In this document: positions 1 through 7,347 of the stretch, piece by piece
How positions within the stretch are numbered: position 1 is the first letter of the stretch
Layout of the letters: every line of letters begins with the position of its first letter
Assembly: GCA_017414145.1 (NCBI GenBank)
Contig: JAFPQL010000102.1
Coordinates: forward strand, 1 to 8,525
Direction of reading: 5' to 3'
Length of the DNA: 8,525 bases
Origin: Oscillospiraceae bacterium
Lineage (GTDB): Bacteria; Bacillota_A; Clostridia; Oscillospirales; Ruminococcaceae
The notes under the pieces: model-generated
Database searches by the model: none
Told to the model about the DNA's origin: nothing
Seen by the model: only the letters and a program-made list of their open reading frames with translations
Made by a program: the position numbers and the translations under genes

Positions 1-902
1 ACGGGATGCCGCTGACACAGAACTGGACGATGCTCTTTTACCGCACCGACATTCTGACGGAGCTCGGCTTCCGCACACTTCCGCGCACATGGGACGACCT
101 GATTGATATGCTGCCGGGACTTCAGCGGAACCATCTGGGCGTCGGCCTGATTCTGCCGGCGACAAATGTGGCGGCTGCCACCGAGGCGGGACATACCTTT
201 GCGACGCTGGTGCTCCAGCAGGGGATGAACTACTACAATCCGGAGCAGACCGCGACCCGCTTTGACGAGGTGACGGCCATTCAGTGCTTTGAGAAGTGGA
301 CGGATTTCTACAGCGACTATAAATTCATGCAGACCTATGACCCGTACAGCTATTTCCGCACCGGTCAGTACCCGATGGTCGTCGCAAACTACAGCTTTGC
401 GAATCAGCTTTCCGTCGCGGCGCCGGAGATCCGCGGACTCTGGGACTTCACGGTCATGCCCGGCACGCTGTCAGCGGACGGGACGCTCAGCCATGCGTCC
501 AATTCCGGCGGCACCGGCGCAGTCATTTTCAACAAGGTCAAAAACAAGGCCGCCGCATGGGAATTCGTCAAGTGGTTCAGCTCGGCGGCGGTGCAGACCG
601 AATACGGCGCGGATCTGGAGGGACTGCTCGGACAGATGGGACGCTATGAGGCGGCAAATGCCGAGGCACTGGACGGGCTGAACTGGTCCGGCACGGAGCT
701 GGCGCTGCTGCACGCCCAGCGGGACGCCCTGCGGGAAATCCCCGTGCTGCCCTCGTCCTATGCCGTCACGCGCAACATCATGAACGCGTTCCGCGAGACG
801 GTCAATTCCCACGAGAACCCGCGTGATACCCTGATGTACTATAACAGCGACATGAACGACGAGATTCGGCGCAAGCGCGAAAATCTCGGCCTTGACAAAT
901 AA
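1..902 (+). CDS. Extracellular sugar-binding protein of a CUT1 ABC transporter (C-terminal part, 5' end outside window)
   Basis: This gene encodes the extracytoplasmic substrate-binding subunit that would deliver a carbohydrate to the permease pair immediately downstream. The reading frame is open to the left edge (first full codon at 3), so the ATG at 6 is an internal methionine and the signal peptide and N-terminal lobe are missing. What remains, about 299 residues, has features of the family-1 solute-binding fold. Near the start is TQNWTMLFYRTDIL, the usual 'try-the-ligand' hinge segment. In the middle is the FRTGQYPMVVANYS segment. Next comes GGTGAVIFNKVKNKAAAWEFVKW, where a Gly-rich turn precedes the helix that packs against the ligand cleft. 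The C-terminus is a charged helix ending NDEIRRKRENLGLDK, common in the YtcQ/LplA-like branch. The stop TAA is at 900-902. The ligand cannot be told from the sequence. The family call is firm and the sub-branch is a guess. Confidence 0.9.
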   Translation, partial: GMPLTQNWTMLFYRTDILTELGFRTLPRTWDDLIDMLPGLQRNHLGVGLILPATNVAAATEAGHTFATLVLQQGMNYYNPEQTATRFDEVTAIQCFEKWTDFYSDYKFMQTYDPYSYFRTGQYPMVVANYSFANQLSVAAPEIRGLWDFTVMPGTLSADGTLSHASNSGGTGAVIFNKVKNKAAAWEFVKWFSSAAVQTEYGADLEGLLGQMGRYEAANAEALDGLNWSGTELALLHAQRDALREIPVLPSSYAVTRNIMNAFRETVNSHENPRDTLMYYNSDMNDEIRRKRENLGLDK

Positions 903-910
903 CGGCAGGA

Positions 911-916
911 AGGAGG
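911..916 (+). promoter_or_regulatory. Ribosome binding site AGGAGG that fixes the TTG start at 925
   Basis: A perfect AGGAGG lies 8 bases before TTG at 925-927. The longer reading of the downstream gene, from TTG at 892, would overlap the preceding stop codon and place this Shine-Dalgarno site inside the coding region. The site therefore decides the start. Confidence 0.75.
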
Positions 917-924
917 GACTGTCT

Positions 925-1863
925 TTGGAAAGCAGTCAAATCGGCGTCAGAACCAAAAAGGAGCAGCGCCGGCATCTCTGGGTGCAGATCAAGCAGAACA
1001 GGGAAGCCTATCTGATGCTGCTGCCGTTCATGCTGATTTTTACGGTCTTTACGGTGATTCCGGTCATCATGTCCCTGCCGATGGGTCTGACGGACTTCGA
1101 CATGGTCAAGTATCCGCCGACATGGGTCGGGCTGAGCAATTTTTACAATCTGTTCCTGAACGACAGCATTTTCATCAAGTCCATTCGCGTGACGCTGGTG
1201 TTTGCGGTGTTCACGGGGCCGCTGAGCTATTTCCTCAGCTTCCTGCTCGCATGGCTCATCAATGAGATGAACGCCGTGCTGAAGGTGATTTTCACGCTGA
1301 TCTTCTATGCGCCGTCGATGGCATCCGGCGTGTATGCCGTCTGGCAGCTCATCTTTTCGGGCGACAGCTACGGCATTGCCAACTCCGCGCTGATGAATCT
1401 CGGCATCACGACCTCTGCGATCCAGTGGCTGACCGACTCCCGTTACATCCTGACGGTTGTCATCATCGTGCAGCTCTGGGTGTCAATGGGCGCGGGCTTT
1501 CTCGCCATGCGCGCCGGCTTCCAGAACATCGACAAAAGCCAGTATGAGGCGGGCGCGATCGAGGGCATCAAAAACCGCTGGCAGGAGCTGATCAACATAA
1601 CGATTCCCGGCATGGGTCCCACGCTGATGTTCGCGGCGGTCATGCAGATCGTCTCCTCGTTCACGGCGGATATCGTCGCCAGAAATCTGGTCGGCTTTCC
1701 GAGCACGAACTACGCCGCCCACACGATCATGACGCACGCCTTTGACTACGGCTGGGTCCGCTACGAAATGGGCTACGCCTCCGCCATCTGCATGATCCTC
1801 TTTATTGCCATGTATCTGGTCAACAAGCTCATCAACCGGATGCTGGGCAAGTACATGGACTGA
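925..1863 (+). CDS. Carbohydrate ABC transporter permease, MalF type (first pair)
   Basis: This is one half of the membrane channel of a CUT1 sugar importer, acting with the upstream binding protein and the downstream MalG-type subunit. The chosen start is TTG at 925, giving 312 residues, because an AGGAGG sits 8 bases before it. A positively charged cytoplasmic N-terminus (RTKKEQRRH) precedes six hydrophobic segments, at roughly residues 30-50, 89-110, 121-141, 173-193, 231-250 and 285-303. The family's EAA loop is clear at residues 208-214 (EAGAIEG), followed by the I-x-IPGM element. This loop docks on the ATPase, and the Gly seven residues into it is kept. Length is normal for MalF/LplB-like permeases without the long N-terminal extension of E. 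coli MalF. The gene follows the binding protein by 22 bases and precedes the next permease by 14, so co-transcription is very likely. The substrate is unknown. Confidence 0.92.
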   Translation: MESSQIGVRTKKEQRRHLWVQIKQNREAYLMLLPFMLIFTVFTVIPVIMSLPMGLTDFDMVKYPPTWVGLSNFYNLFLNDSIFIKSIRVTLVFAVFTGPLSYFLSFLLAWLINEMNAVLKVIFTLIFYAPSMASGVYAVWQLIFSGDSYGIANSALMNLGITTSAIQWLTDSRYILTVVIIVQLWVSMGAGFLAMRAGFQNIDKSQYEAGAIEGIKNRWQELINITIPGMGPTLMFAAVMQIVSSFTADIVARNLVGFPSTNYAAHTIMTHAFDYGWVRYEMGYASAICMILFIAMYLVNKLINRMLGKYMD

Positions 1864-1871
1864 AAAGGGGG
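1861..1871 (+). promoter_or_regulatory. Stop codon fused to Shine-Dalgarno, TGAAAAGGGGG (copy 1)
   Basis: The stop codon of the first permease runs directly into an AAAAGGGGG Shine-Dalgarno that ends 6 bases before ATG at 1878. The same 11 bases recur exactly at 4296-4306, and a TAA version occurs at 8265-8274. Pairing with the 16S tail would need a G-U wobble in place of the central A of AGGAGG. Confidence 0.6.
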
Positions 1872-1877
1872 CGCGAC

Positions 1878-2753
1878 ATGACGAAGGATCCGAAAAAACT
1901 GAAGGCGTCCAGCAGACGCGCCGGCCGGAAGCTCGGCGGCTCGGTCATGATCTTCCTGTTCCTGCTGCTGCTGGGGTCGTTTATGCTGCTCCCGATCTGG
2001 CTGATGGTCGTCAATTCGATCAAGCCGATCAACGAAATGTTCATCTTCCCGCCGAAGTGGTACACGCTGAACCCGACCCTTGACAATTTCAAGGACACCT
2101 ACCGCGTGCTGAGCCAGATGTGGGTGCCGTTCTCGCGCTATGTGTTCAACAGCATCTGGGTGACGGTCTGCGTCACGGTGCTGCAGTGTATTTTCGCGTC
2201 GATGGCGGCGTTTTGTCTGGCAAAGGTCAAATTTCCCGGCAACAAGCTCATCAACGCGGTCATCGTGCTGGCGCTGCTGTATAATTCCAATGTCATTTAC
2301 CTGATGCAGTACATTGTCATGGCGCAGCTGCACATGATCAACCGGATGTCCGCGCTGATTCTGCCGTCGGTCGCGTCCTCGATGGGACTGTATCTGATGC
2401 GGCAGAGCATGACGGGCGTCCCCGATGCCATGATCGAGGCGGCAAAGGTGGACGGCGCAAGCCTGTTCACAATCTGCTGGCGCATCGTCATTCCGAACCA
2501 GAAGCCCGCGCTGATGACCATGGCGATTTTCGCCTTTCAGGGCGCGTGGAACATCACGGGCGGCAGCGTCGTCTATGACGAATCGCTGAAAACGCTCCCG
2601 ACGGTGATTCAGCAGGCGGCATCCGCCGGCATTTCCCGTCAGGGCGTGACGATGGCGGCGGCGGTCATTCTCTTTGTCCCGCCGGTGCTGTTCTTCATTC
2701 TGGCGCAGAGCCAGGTCATGGAGACAATGGCACATTCCGGCATCAAGGACTGA
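1878..2753 (+). CDS. Carbohydrate ABC transporter permease, MalG type (first pair)
   Basis: This is the second membrane subunit of the first importer and partner of the MalF-type protein just upstream. It has 291 residues, normal for MalG/LplC. A basic N-terminal tail (residues 1-19, rich in Lys and Arg) leads into a first membrane helix at about 23-46. After it comes the characteristic MalG-type external segment with FPPKW at 57-61 and LDNF at 68-71. Further helices lie near 90-114, 125-145, 155-175, 205-225 and 255-277. The EAA loop is at 187-195 (EAAKVDGAS), with the following I-x-IP at about 203-206, the docking site for the ATPase. The ATG at 1878 is supported by AAAAGGGGG 6 bases before it. 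The C-terminus (TMAHSGIKD) matches the usual Gly-x-Lys ending of the family. No ATPase gene follows, as is common where one ATPase serves many CUT1 importers. Confidence 0.93.
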   Translation: MTKDPKKLKASSRRAGRKLGGSVMIFLFLLLLGSFMLLPIWLMVVNSIKPINEMFIFPPKWYTLNPTLDNFKDTYRVLSQMWVPFSRYVFNSIWVTVCVTVLQCIFASMAAFCLAKVKFPGNKLINAVIVLALLYNSNVIYLMQYIVMAQLHMINRMSALILPSVASSMGLYLMRQSMTGVPDAMIEAAKVDGASLFTICWRIVIPNQKPALMTMAIFAFQGAWNITGGSVVYDESLKTLPTVIQQAASAGISRQGVTMAAAVILFVPPVLFFILAQSQVMETMAHSGIKD

Positions 2754-2771
2754 GCGGAAGGGGGAAACATC

Positions 2772-4298
2772 GTGAAACATCGACCATCCCGTCTCAGCAG
2801 ACGGGCAGGTGCCTGGCTTGCGGCGCTGCTGACGGCGTCAGCCCTGACGGTGCCGGCAGCCGCAGACGAACCGTATGATGTCTACAACTACAATTATCTC
2901 GGTGAAGCGGTCCCCTCGCAGGCGGGCTATCTCGCGGAGCGTGCGGTGTCCGGACTCGATCTCGGCACGACCGCCTTCAGCACGCCCTCCGATCTGTTCA
3001 AGGACAGCGAGGACAATTTCTATGTCGTCGATTCAGGCAACAACCGCATTGTCAAGATTGACAGCGAACTGAAGCAGGTGCTGAAGATTTACGACCGCTT
3101 TACGATGCCGGACGGCACGGAGACGACCCTCTCGAACCCGAAGGGCGTCTATGTCTCGCCCGATACGGGTCTGATGTATATTGCCGACAATGAAAATGCC
3201 CGCGCACTGGTCACGGACAGCAGCGGCAGAGTGCAGACCGAAATTGTCAAGCCGGAATCGGCGGTCTACGATCAGGCGCTGACCTTCCTGCCGCAGAAAA
3301 TCCTCTGCGACAACGCCGGCAACATCTACATCGTGCTGAACAACACGACAAAGGGTGCCGCGATGTTTGACAGCAGCGGCAGCTTCATCGGCTATTACGG
3401 CGCAAATGCCGTGGCGCGGACGGCGGCGGTCATCGCCAACCACTTCTGGAACGCGATTGCCTCGGAGGAGGAGCGGCAGTACCGCCAGAGAAGCACGCCG
3501 ACCGCCTTTGACAATTTCGACATCGACACCGAAAAGGGCTTCATCTTCACCTCGACCTCGTCCGGCACCTCTGACACCGATATCGTCAAGAAGGTCAATC
3601 CGGAGGGGCATAATCTCTTTGACTATATGTCGTCTTACCGCTGGGGCGACCTGTTCTCCACATGGTATTCCGGCACGACCTACAAGACCAGAATCGTCGA
3701 TATCGACATCGGCGACGACGGCTCGATCAACTGTCTCGACGCGACGACGGGCAGAGTCTTTCAGTATGACAAGGAGGCGTCGCTGCTCTTTATCATGGGC
3801 GCGACCGGCGATCAGGTCGGCTCCTTCATGGCGGGCAGCGTCGCGGCTGTCGAGACAAAGGGCAAGGGCTGCGAGTCTGTCTATGTGCTGGATTCAGGCA
3901 AGGGAACGGTCACGGAATTCCGGCAGACCGTGTTCGGCGGCATCGTCCACCACGCGACGACGCTCTATAACGGCGGCTATTACGAGGAAGCACTGAACCC
4001 GTGGCTGGAGGTCTTGAAGCGCGACGGCAATTACCGCAGCGCCTATCTGGGCATCTCCAGCGCGTACTACAACATGGGACGGTACCGCGAGTCGATGGAC
4101 TACGCGAAAAAGGCGGATGCGTCCGGCCGGTATAACCGCGCCTTTGAGCGGTACCGTTCGCAGTGGCTGCGGGAGCATCTGACCGCCGTTCTGATCGGCG
4201 CGGTTTTGCTGGCAGCCGGCATCTGGGCGCTGAAGCGCCGGCTGAAGCGGCGGAAAACACGCAGCGCCGCGCCGGATTCCGGCGGAGCATCTGAATGA
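2772..4298 (+). CDS. Secreted, membrane-anchored NHL-repeat / TPR-like protein
   Basis: The start is GTG at 2772, preceded by GGAAGGGGG 7 bases upstream, and gives 508 residues. A signal peptide occupies residues 1-31: basic MKHRPSRLSRR, then a hydrophobic core, then an AAA-D cleavage site. Residues 69-100, 119-155 and about 171-210 look like NHL-type beta-propeller blades, with the pattern NFYVVDSGNNRIVKID in the first and LMYIADNENARALV in the second. Further blade-like stretches run from 245 to about 385 (YVLDSGKGTVTEF at the end). Residues 391-460 form alternating helices with TPR-like features (LYNGGYYEEALNPW, then AYYNMGRYRESMDYA). A single membrane helix at 469-487 is followed by a very basic tail (KRRLKRRK), which should lie in the cytoplasm. 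It is therefore predicted as an exposed propeller plus helical scaffold anchored by its C-terminus. No catalytic motif is visible. Its position between transporter and YIP1 genes suggests a binding or scaffolding role, which is an inference. Confidence 0.8.
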   Translation: MKHRPSRLSRRAGAWLAALLTASALTVPAAADEPYDVYNYNYLGEAVPSQAGYLAERAVSGLDLGTTAFSTPSDLFKDSEDNFYVVDSGNNRIVKIDSELKQVLKIYDRFTMPDGTETTLSNPKGVYVSPDTGLMYIADNENARALVTDSSGRVQTEIVKPESAVYDQALTFLPQKILCDNAGNIYIVLNNTTKGAAMFDSSGSFIGYYGANAVARTAAVIANHFWNAIASEEERQYRQRSTPTAFDNFDIDTEKGFIFTSTSSGTSDTDIVKKVNPEGHNLFDYMSSYRWGDLFSTWYSGTTYKTRIVDIDIGDDGSINCLDATTGRVFQYDKEASLLFIMGATGDQVGSFMAGSVAAVETKGKGCESVYVLDSGKGTVTEFRQTVFGGIVHHATTLYNGGYYEEALNPWLEVLKRDGNYRSAYLGISSAYYNMGRYRESMDYAKKADASGRYNRAFERYRSQWLREHLTAVLIGAVLLAAGIWALKRRLKRRKTRSAAPDSGGASE

Positions 4299-4306
4299 AA
4301 AGGGGG
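4296..4306 (+). promoter_or_regulatory. Stop codon fused to Shine-Dalgarno, TGAAAAGGGGG (copy 2)
   Basis: This is an exact 11-base match to the motif at 1861-1871. It overlaps the stop of the NHL-TPR gene and serves ATG at 4318. The gap of 11 bases to that ATG is a little longer than usual; a second ATG follows at once at 4321. Confidence 0.55.
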
Positions 4307-4317
4307 TTGGCATCAAT

Positions 4318-4947
4318 ATGATGGATCTGACACAGCCGCAGTGGGTCAGACACGCGGTGCTGCACCCGTTTGAGGGGTTTGAGGATCTGCGCTGGAAGAA
4401 GGCCGGCTCCCTGAAATACGCGGCCGTCATCATCGCGGCGCTGCTGGTCGCGCTGATCGCCAATGACCGCTGGTGCGGCTTTCAGTTCCGCCCGCTGCCC
4501 GACCAGCTCTTCAGCATCGTGCCGTACCTGATGCGCTCCGTCGTCTACTTTGCGGCGTGGGTGCTCGGAAACTGGGCGGTCTGTACGCTGCTGGACGGCG
4601 AGGGCACAATGAAGAATATCTGCATCTACAGTGCCTATGCGCTGATTCCCTACATTGTCTCCGTCTTTGTCAATGTTCTGCTCTCGCATATTCTGGTGCG
4701 GGCGGAGATGGTGTTTTTCACGACGGTCAGCTATGTCGGGCTGATCTGGACGGGGCTGCTGCTGTTCAATGCGATCAGGGCGGTGCATCAGTACAGCTTT
4801 ACAAAGACGGCTGCCGCAATCCTGCTGACGGCCTTTGCGATGCTCGTGATTCTGTTTCTGGCGGTGCTGTTCCTGAGCCTGTTCCAGAAGGTATATGTGT
4901 TCTTCTATTCGCTCTATACAGAGATTCTGTATCGGGTGAGAGTGTAA
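4318..4947 (+). CDS. YIP1-family integral membrane protein
   Basis: This 209-residue protein has a short N-terminal cytoplasmic stretch with the HPFEGFEDLRW segment (residues 16-26) and five predicted membrane helices, at about 31-48, 67-91, 100-124, 131-152 and 164-190. The helix hairpin with SAYALIPYIV (105-114), in which a Pro sits in the middle of a helix, is the most typical YIP1-domain mark. Bacterial YIP1-domain proteins have no well-established function; the name comes from yeast proteins that bind Rab GTPases, which bacteria lack. It lies 19 bases after the NHL-TPR gene, and its own stop (4945-4947) abuts the Shine-Dalgarno of the next gene. This tight packing argues that the three central genes are made together. 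A role as membrane partner of the NHL-TPR or DUF5696-like protein is a guess. The start could be ATG 4318 or 4321. Confidence 0.75.
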   Translation: MMDLTQPQWVRHAVLHPFEGFEDLRWKKAGSLKYAAVIIAALLVALIANDRWCGFQFRPLPDQLFSIVPYLMRSVVYFAAWVLGNWAVCTLLDGEGTMKNICIYSAYALIPYIVSVFVNVLLSHILVRAEMVFFTTVSYVGLIWTGLLLFNAIRAVHQYSFTKTAAAILLTAFAMLVILFLAVLFLSLFQKVYVFFYSLYTEILYRVRV

Positions 4948-4953
4948 GGAGGG
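4947..4953 (+). promoter_or_regulatory. Ribosome binding site AAGGAGG overlapping the YIP1 stop, fixes ATG 4960
   Basis: AAGGAGG starts on the last base of the preceding TAA and lies 6 bases before ATG at 4960. A GTG at 4954 in the same frame touches the Shine-Dalgarno itself, so it is an unlikely start. Confidence 0.7.
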
Positions 4954-4959
4954 GTGTGC

Positions 4960-7347
4960 ATGAGAAAGCAGCACTGGATCAGAACCGCTCTCTGTCTCCT
5001 GCTCACCGCCGCGATGACCGTCACCGGACTGCCCGCGTCTGCGGAGCCGGAAGCGGACAGCATCGCGGAAAACGGCAGTGTGTCCGCGCAGGACGGCACG
5101 GACAGCGATGACCCCGCTGACCCCGATGCGGCGGCATGGACGAACCGCACAGAGGACGAGGTCTTTGCGAAGATGCGCTGCGTCGCGGAAAACGACAGGC
5201 TGGCGCTCTGGGCATGGAACAGCGAAGCGCTCGGCGAGGACGAGAAGCCGGAGGATGTCTTTGCGCTGGTCAACAAGCGGAACGGATATGTCTGGTGGTC
5301 GTCCCCGATCAACGCGCAGGGCGACCGGATCGCGTCAAAGGTGCTGAAGGCGGAGCTCGGCTCGGCGGTGGTCATCACCGCGGCACAGATCGAGGACCGC
5401 GCAGTCACGAATGTCCGCTCCGGCGACACGAACCGCACGCTCATCACCGCGTCGGACATTGCCGGCGGCATCAAGGTCACCTATTTCTTCCGCAGGGCCG
5501 GCATCAGGATTCCGGTCAGCTATACGCTCGGCGAGGACTATCTGCAGGTCAGCATTGACACGGGCAGCATCACCGAGAAATACGGCGCGGATTCCGAGGA
5601 ATCGCAGGTGCTGACGCACCAGATCGCCGTGCTCAATGCCTTCGGCGCCGCGGACAGCACGGAGCAGGGCAGCTTTGTCATTCCGGACGGCAGCGGCGCA
5701 CAGATCAATTTCAACAATCAGAAATATGCGGCGCGCACCTATGCGCAGCTGATCTACGACACGGACAAAACCGCGGTTCCCAAGACAAAGGGGCCGGTCG
5801 TCGAGGGTGTTTCCCTGCCGATGTACGGGATTCTCAAGGGCGAAAACGCGATGCTCGCCGTCGCGGCAAAGGGCGACGGGAGCTGCTGGCTCTGCGCGGA
5901 TGTCAGCGGAAAGGGACAGTCCAACACGGAGTACAACCGCTGCTATTTCCGGTTCATGATCCGGTCGTCCGATCAGTTTTACATGGGCGGTGACCAGTTA
6001 AATCCGCTCAATGTCTATGAAAAGCAGTTTGAGAAGAAGGAGCTTCAGGTGCGGTATTATCCGCTCTGCAATGCGGATTCTGTCAACGAGGACGGCGGCG
6101 CACAGCTCGATTACGCGGACATCGCGGCGCGGTACCGGCAGTATCTGACCGAGGAGGCCGGCGTGACGGCGAAGACAAAGCCCGACAGCAGCGCGCTGTA
6201 TCTCGACCTGTACGGCGGCTGCATGAAGCGGCGGAATGTGCTGGGCTTCCCCGTCTCGATGAAAACGGCGATGACCTCATTTGACGAAATGCAGGAGATT
6301 CTGGAGCAGATCCGGACGGCGGGCGCGGACGATCTGGTTGTCTCTGTCAACCGCTGGACGGATGCCGGCATCCGCGGCGAGGTCGATTACAAGGCGAAGC
6401 CCTCCGGCACGCTCGGCGGCAAATCAGGCTTCAAAAAGCTGACCGATTACATGACGGACAACGGCATCGCGTGGTATCCGACGGTCAGCAACACCGCGTA
6501 TTACTCCGGGCAGGGCTACTGGTCGCTGACGGATACGGCGGTGCGGGTGTCGGGCTCGTTTGCGCGCATTGTCGATTACGAACGCGCCTACGGCGTGCCG
6601 TACGGCAACAAGAAAACGATGTCTCTGCTCTCTCCGGCGGCCTTCCCGCGGCTGTATGACCGGCTGCTGGAGAATTATCAGAAGGCAGGGCTGCAATCGG
6701 TCAGTCCCGGCGCACTGTCCTCCGAGCTGTACGGCGATTACGGCAAAAAATCCGGCACGACCCGCGACGAGACAATGGGTTATGTCGCGGACAGTCTCGG
6801 AAAGCTGCGGTCCGGACTCGGCTCGGTGCTGGTGAAGGACCCGAACGCGTATGTGCTGCCCGCCGCGGACTGCATCACCGATCTGCCGCTGTATTCCAGC
6901 GGGTTCAACCTCTTTGACCGGGACATTCCGCTGGTTCAGACGGTGCTGCACGGCCTGATTCCCTATTCGACAAAGGCGGTCAACGGCAGCGCGGATGCGG
7001 AGCGGCTGGTTCTGCTGGCGCTGGCAACCGGCAGCAATCTGCACTTTGACCTGATCGGGGCGGAGACCAGCCGGCTGAAGGACACGGATTTTGACATTTA
7101 CTTTTACGCGTATGCCGGCTACTGGACAGAGAACGCCGCACAGTACGACCTGTTTGCACGGGACATCCTGCGGGCGGTCAGCGACGCGCACATCATCCGG
7201 TGTACGGAAACGGACGGCGTCATCACGACCGTGTACTCCAACGGCGTGACCACGGCGGTCAGCCTGACGGACGGCGCTGTCACGATGAACGGTCAGACGC
7301 GGTATCTGCGGGACTACATCAGGGAAGGAGCTGAGGTCTTCGGATGA
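4960..7347 (+). CDS. Secreted DUF5696-like protein, glycoside-hydrolase-like fold suspected
   Basis: With ATG 4960 the product is 795 residues. A signal peptide spans residues 1-28, with basic MRKQHWIR, hydrophobic LCLLLTAAMTVTG and cleavage after PASA. An acidic, Asp/Ala/Pro-rich linker covers about 29-60. Residues 70-370 are beta-rich, with patterns such as LVNKRNGYVWWSS (103-115) and VTYFFRRAGIRIPVSY (173-188), like the N-terminal sandwich of many glycosidases. Residues 411-700 alternate strands and helices as in a TIM barrel: SALYLDLYGG (411-420), VVSVNRWTDAG (460-470), AWYPTVSNTAYYSG (504-517) and YVLPAADCITDLP (631-643). Acidic residues at predicted strand ends are D416, D468, E589 and D593. 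A small beta-rich tail (745-790) closes the protein. There is no lipobox, LPxTG or C-terminal membrane helix. The DUF5696 name rests on recall of this family's C-terminal pattern (SSGFN, then VLHGLIPYS near 646-670). Hydrolase activity is unproven; it could be a binding protein that kept a barrel fold. Confidence 0.75.
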   Translation: MRKQHWIRTALCLLLTAAMTVTGLPASAEPEADSIAENGSVSAQDGTDSDDPADPDAAAWTNRTEDEVFAKMRCVAENDRLALWAWNSEALGEDEKPEDVFALVNKRNGYVWWSSPINAQGDRIASKVLKAELGSAVVITAAQIEDRAVTNVRSGDTNRTLITASDIAGGIKVTYFFRRAGIRIPVSYTLGEDYLQVSIDTGSITEKYGADSEESQVLTHQIAVLNAFGAADSTEQGSFVIPDGSGAQINFNNQKYAARTYAQLIYDTDKTAVPKTKGPVVEGVSLPMYGILKGENAMLAVAAKGDGSCWLCADVSGKGQSNTEYNRCYFRFMIRSSDQFYMGGDQLNPLNVYEKQFEKKELQVRYYPLCNADSVNEDGGAQLDYADIAARYRQYLTEEAGVTAKTKPDSSALYLDLYGGCMKRRNVLGFPVSMKTAMTSFDEMQEILEQIRTAGADDLVVSVNRWTDAGIRGEVDYKAKPSGTLGGKSGFKKLTDYMTDNGIAWYPTVSNTAYYSGQGYWSLTDTAVRVSGSFARIVDYERAYGVPYGNKKTMSLLSPAAFPRLYDRLLENYQKAGLQSVSPGALSSELYGDYGKKSGTTRDETMGYVADSLGKLRSGLGSVLVKDPNAYVLPAADCITDLPLYSSGFNLFDRDIPLVQTVLHGLIPYSTKAVNGSADAERLVLLALATGSNLHFDLIGAETSRLKDTDFDIYFYAYAGYWTENAAQYDLFARDILRAVSDAHIIRCTETDGVITTVYSNGVTTAVSLTDGAVTMNGQTRYLRDYIREGAEVFG

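Noticed and set aside
1773..2780. Minus-strand open frame of 335 codons opposite the first permease pair
   Set aside because: Its product is rich in His, Arg, Gln and Asp with no domain or signal. It lies opposite a clear permease gene and results from the GC-rich third codon position.
3910..4974. Minus-strand open frame of 354 codons across the NHL-TPR and YIP1 genes
   Set aside because: Low-complexity, charged composition, no Shine-Dalgarno, and it crosses two well-supported plus-strand genes. It is a composition shadow.
6424..7191. Minus-strand open frame of 255 codons opposite the DUF5696-like gene
   Set aside because: No recognisable domain and a composition typical of antisense frames in GC-rich coding DNA.
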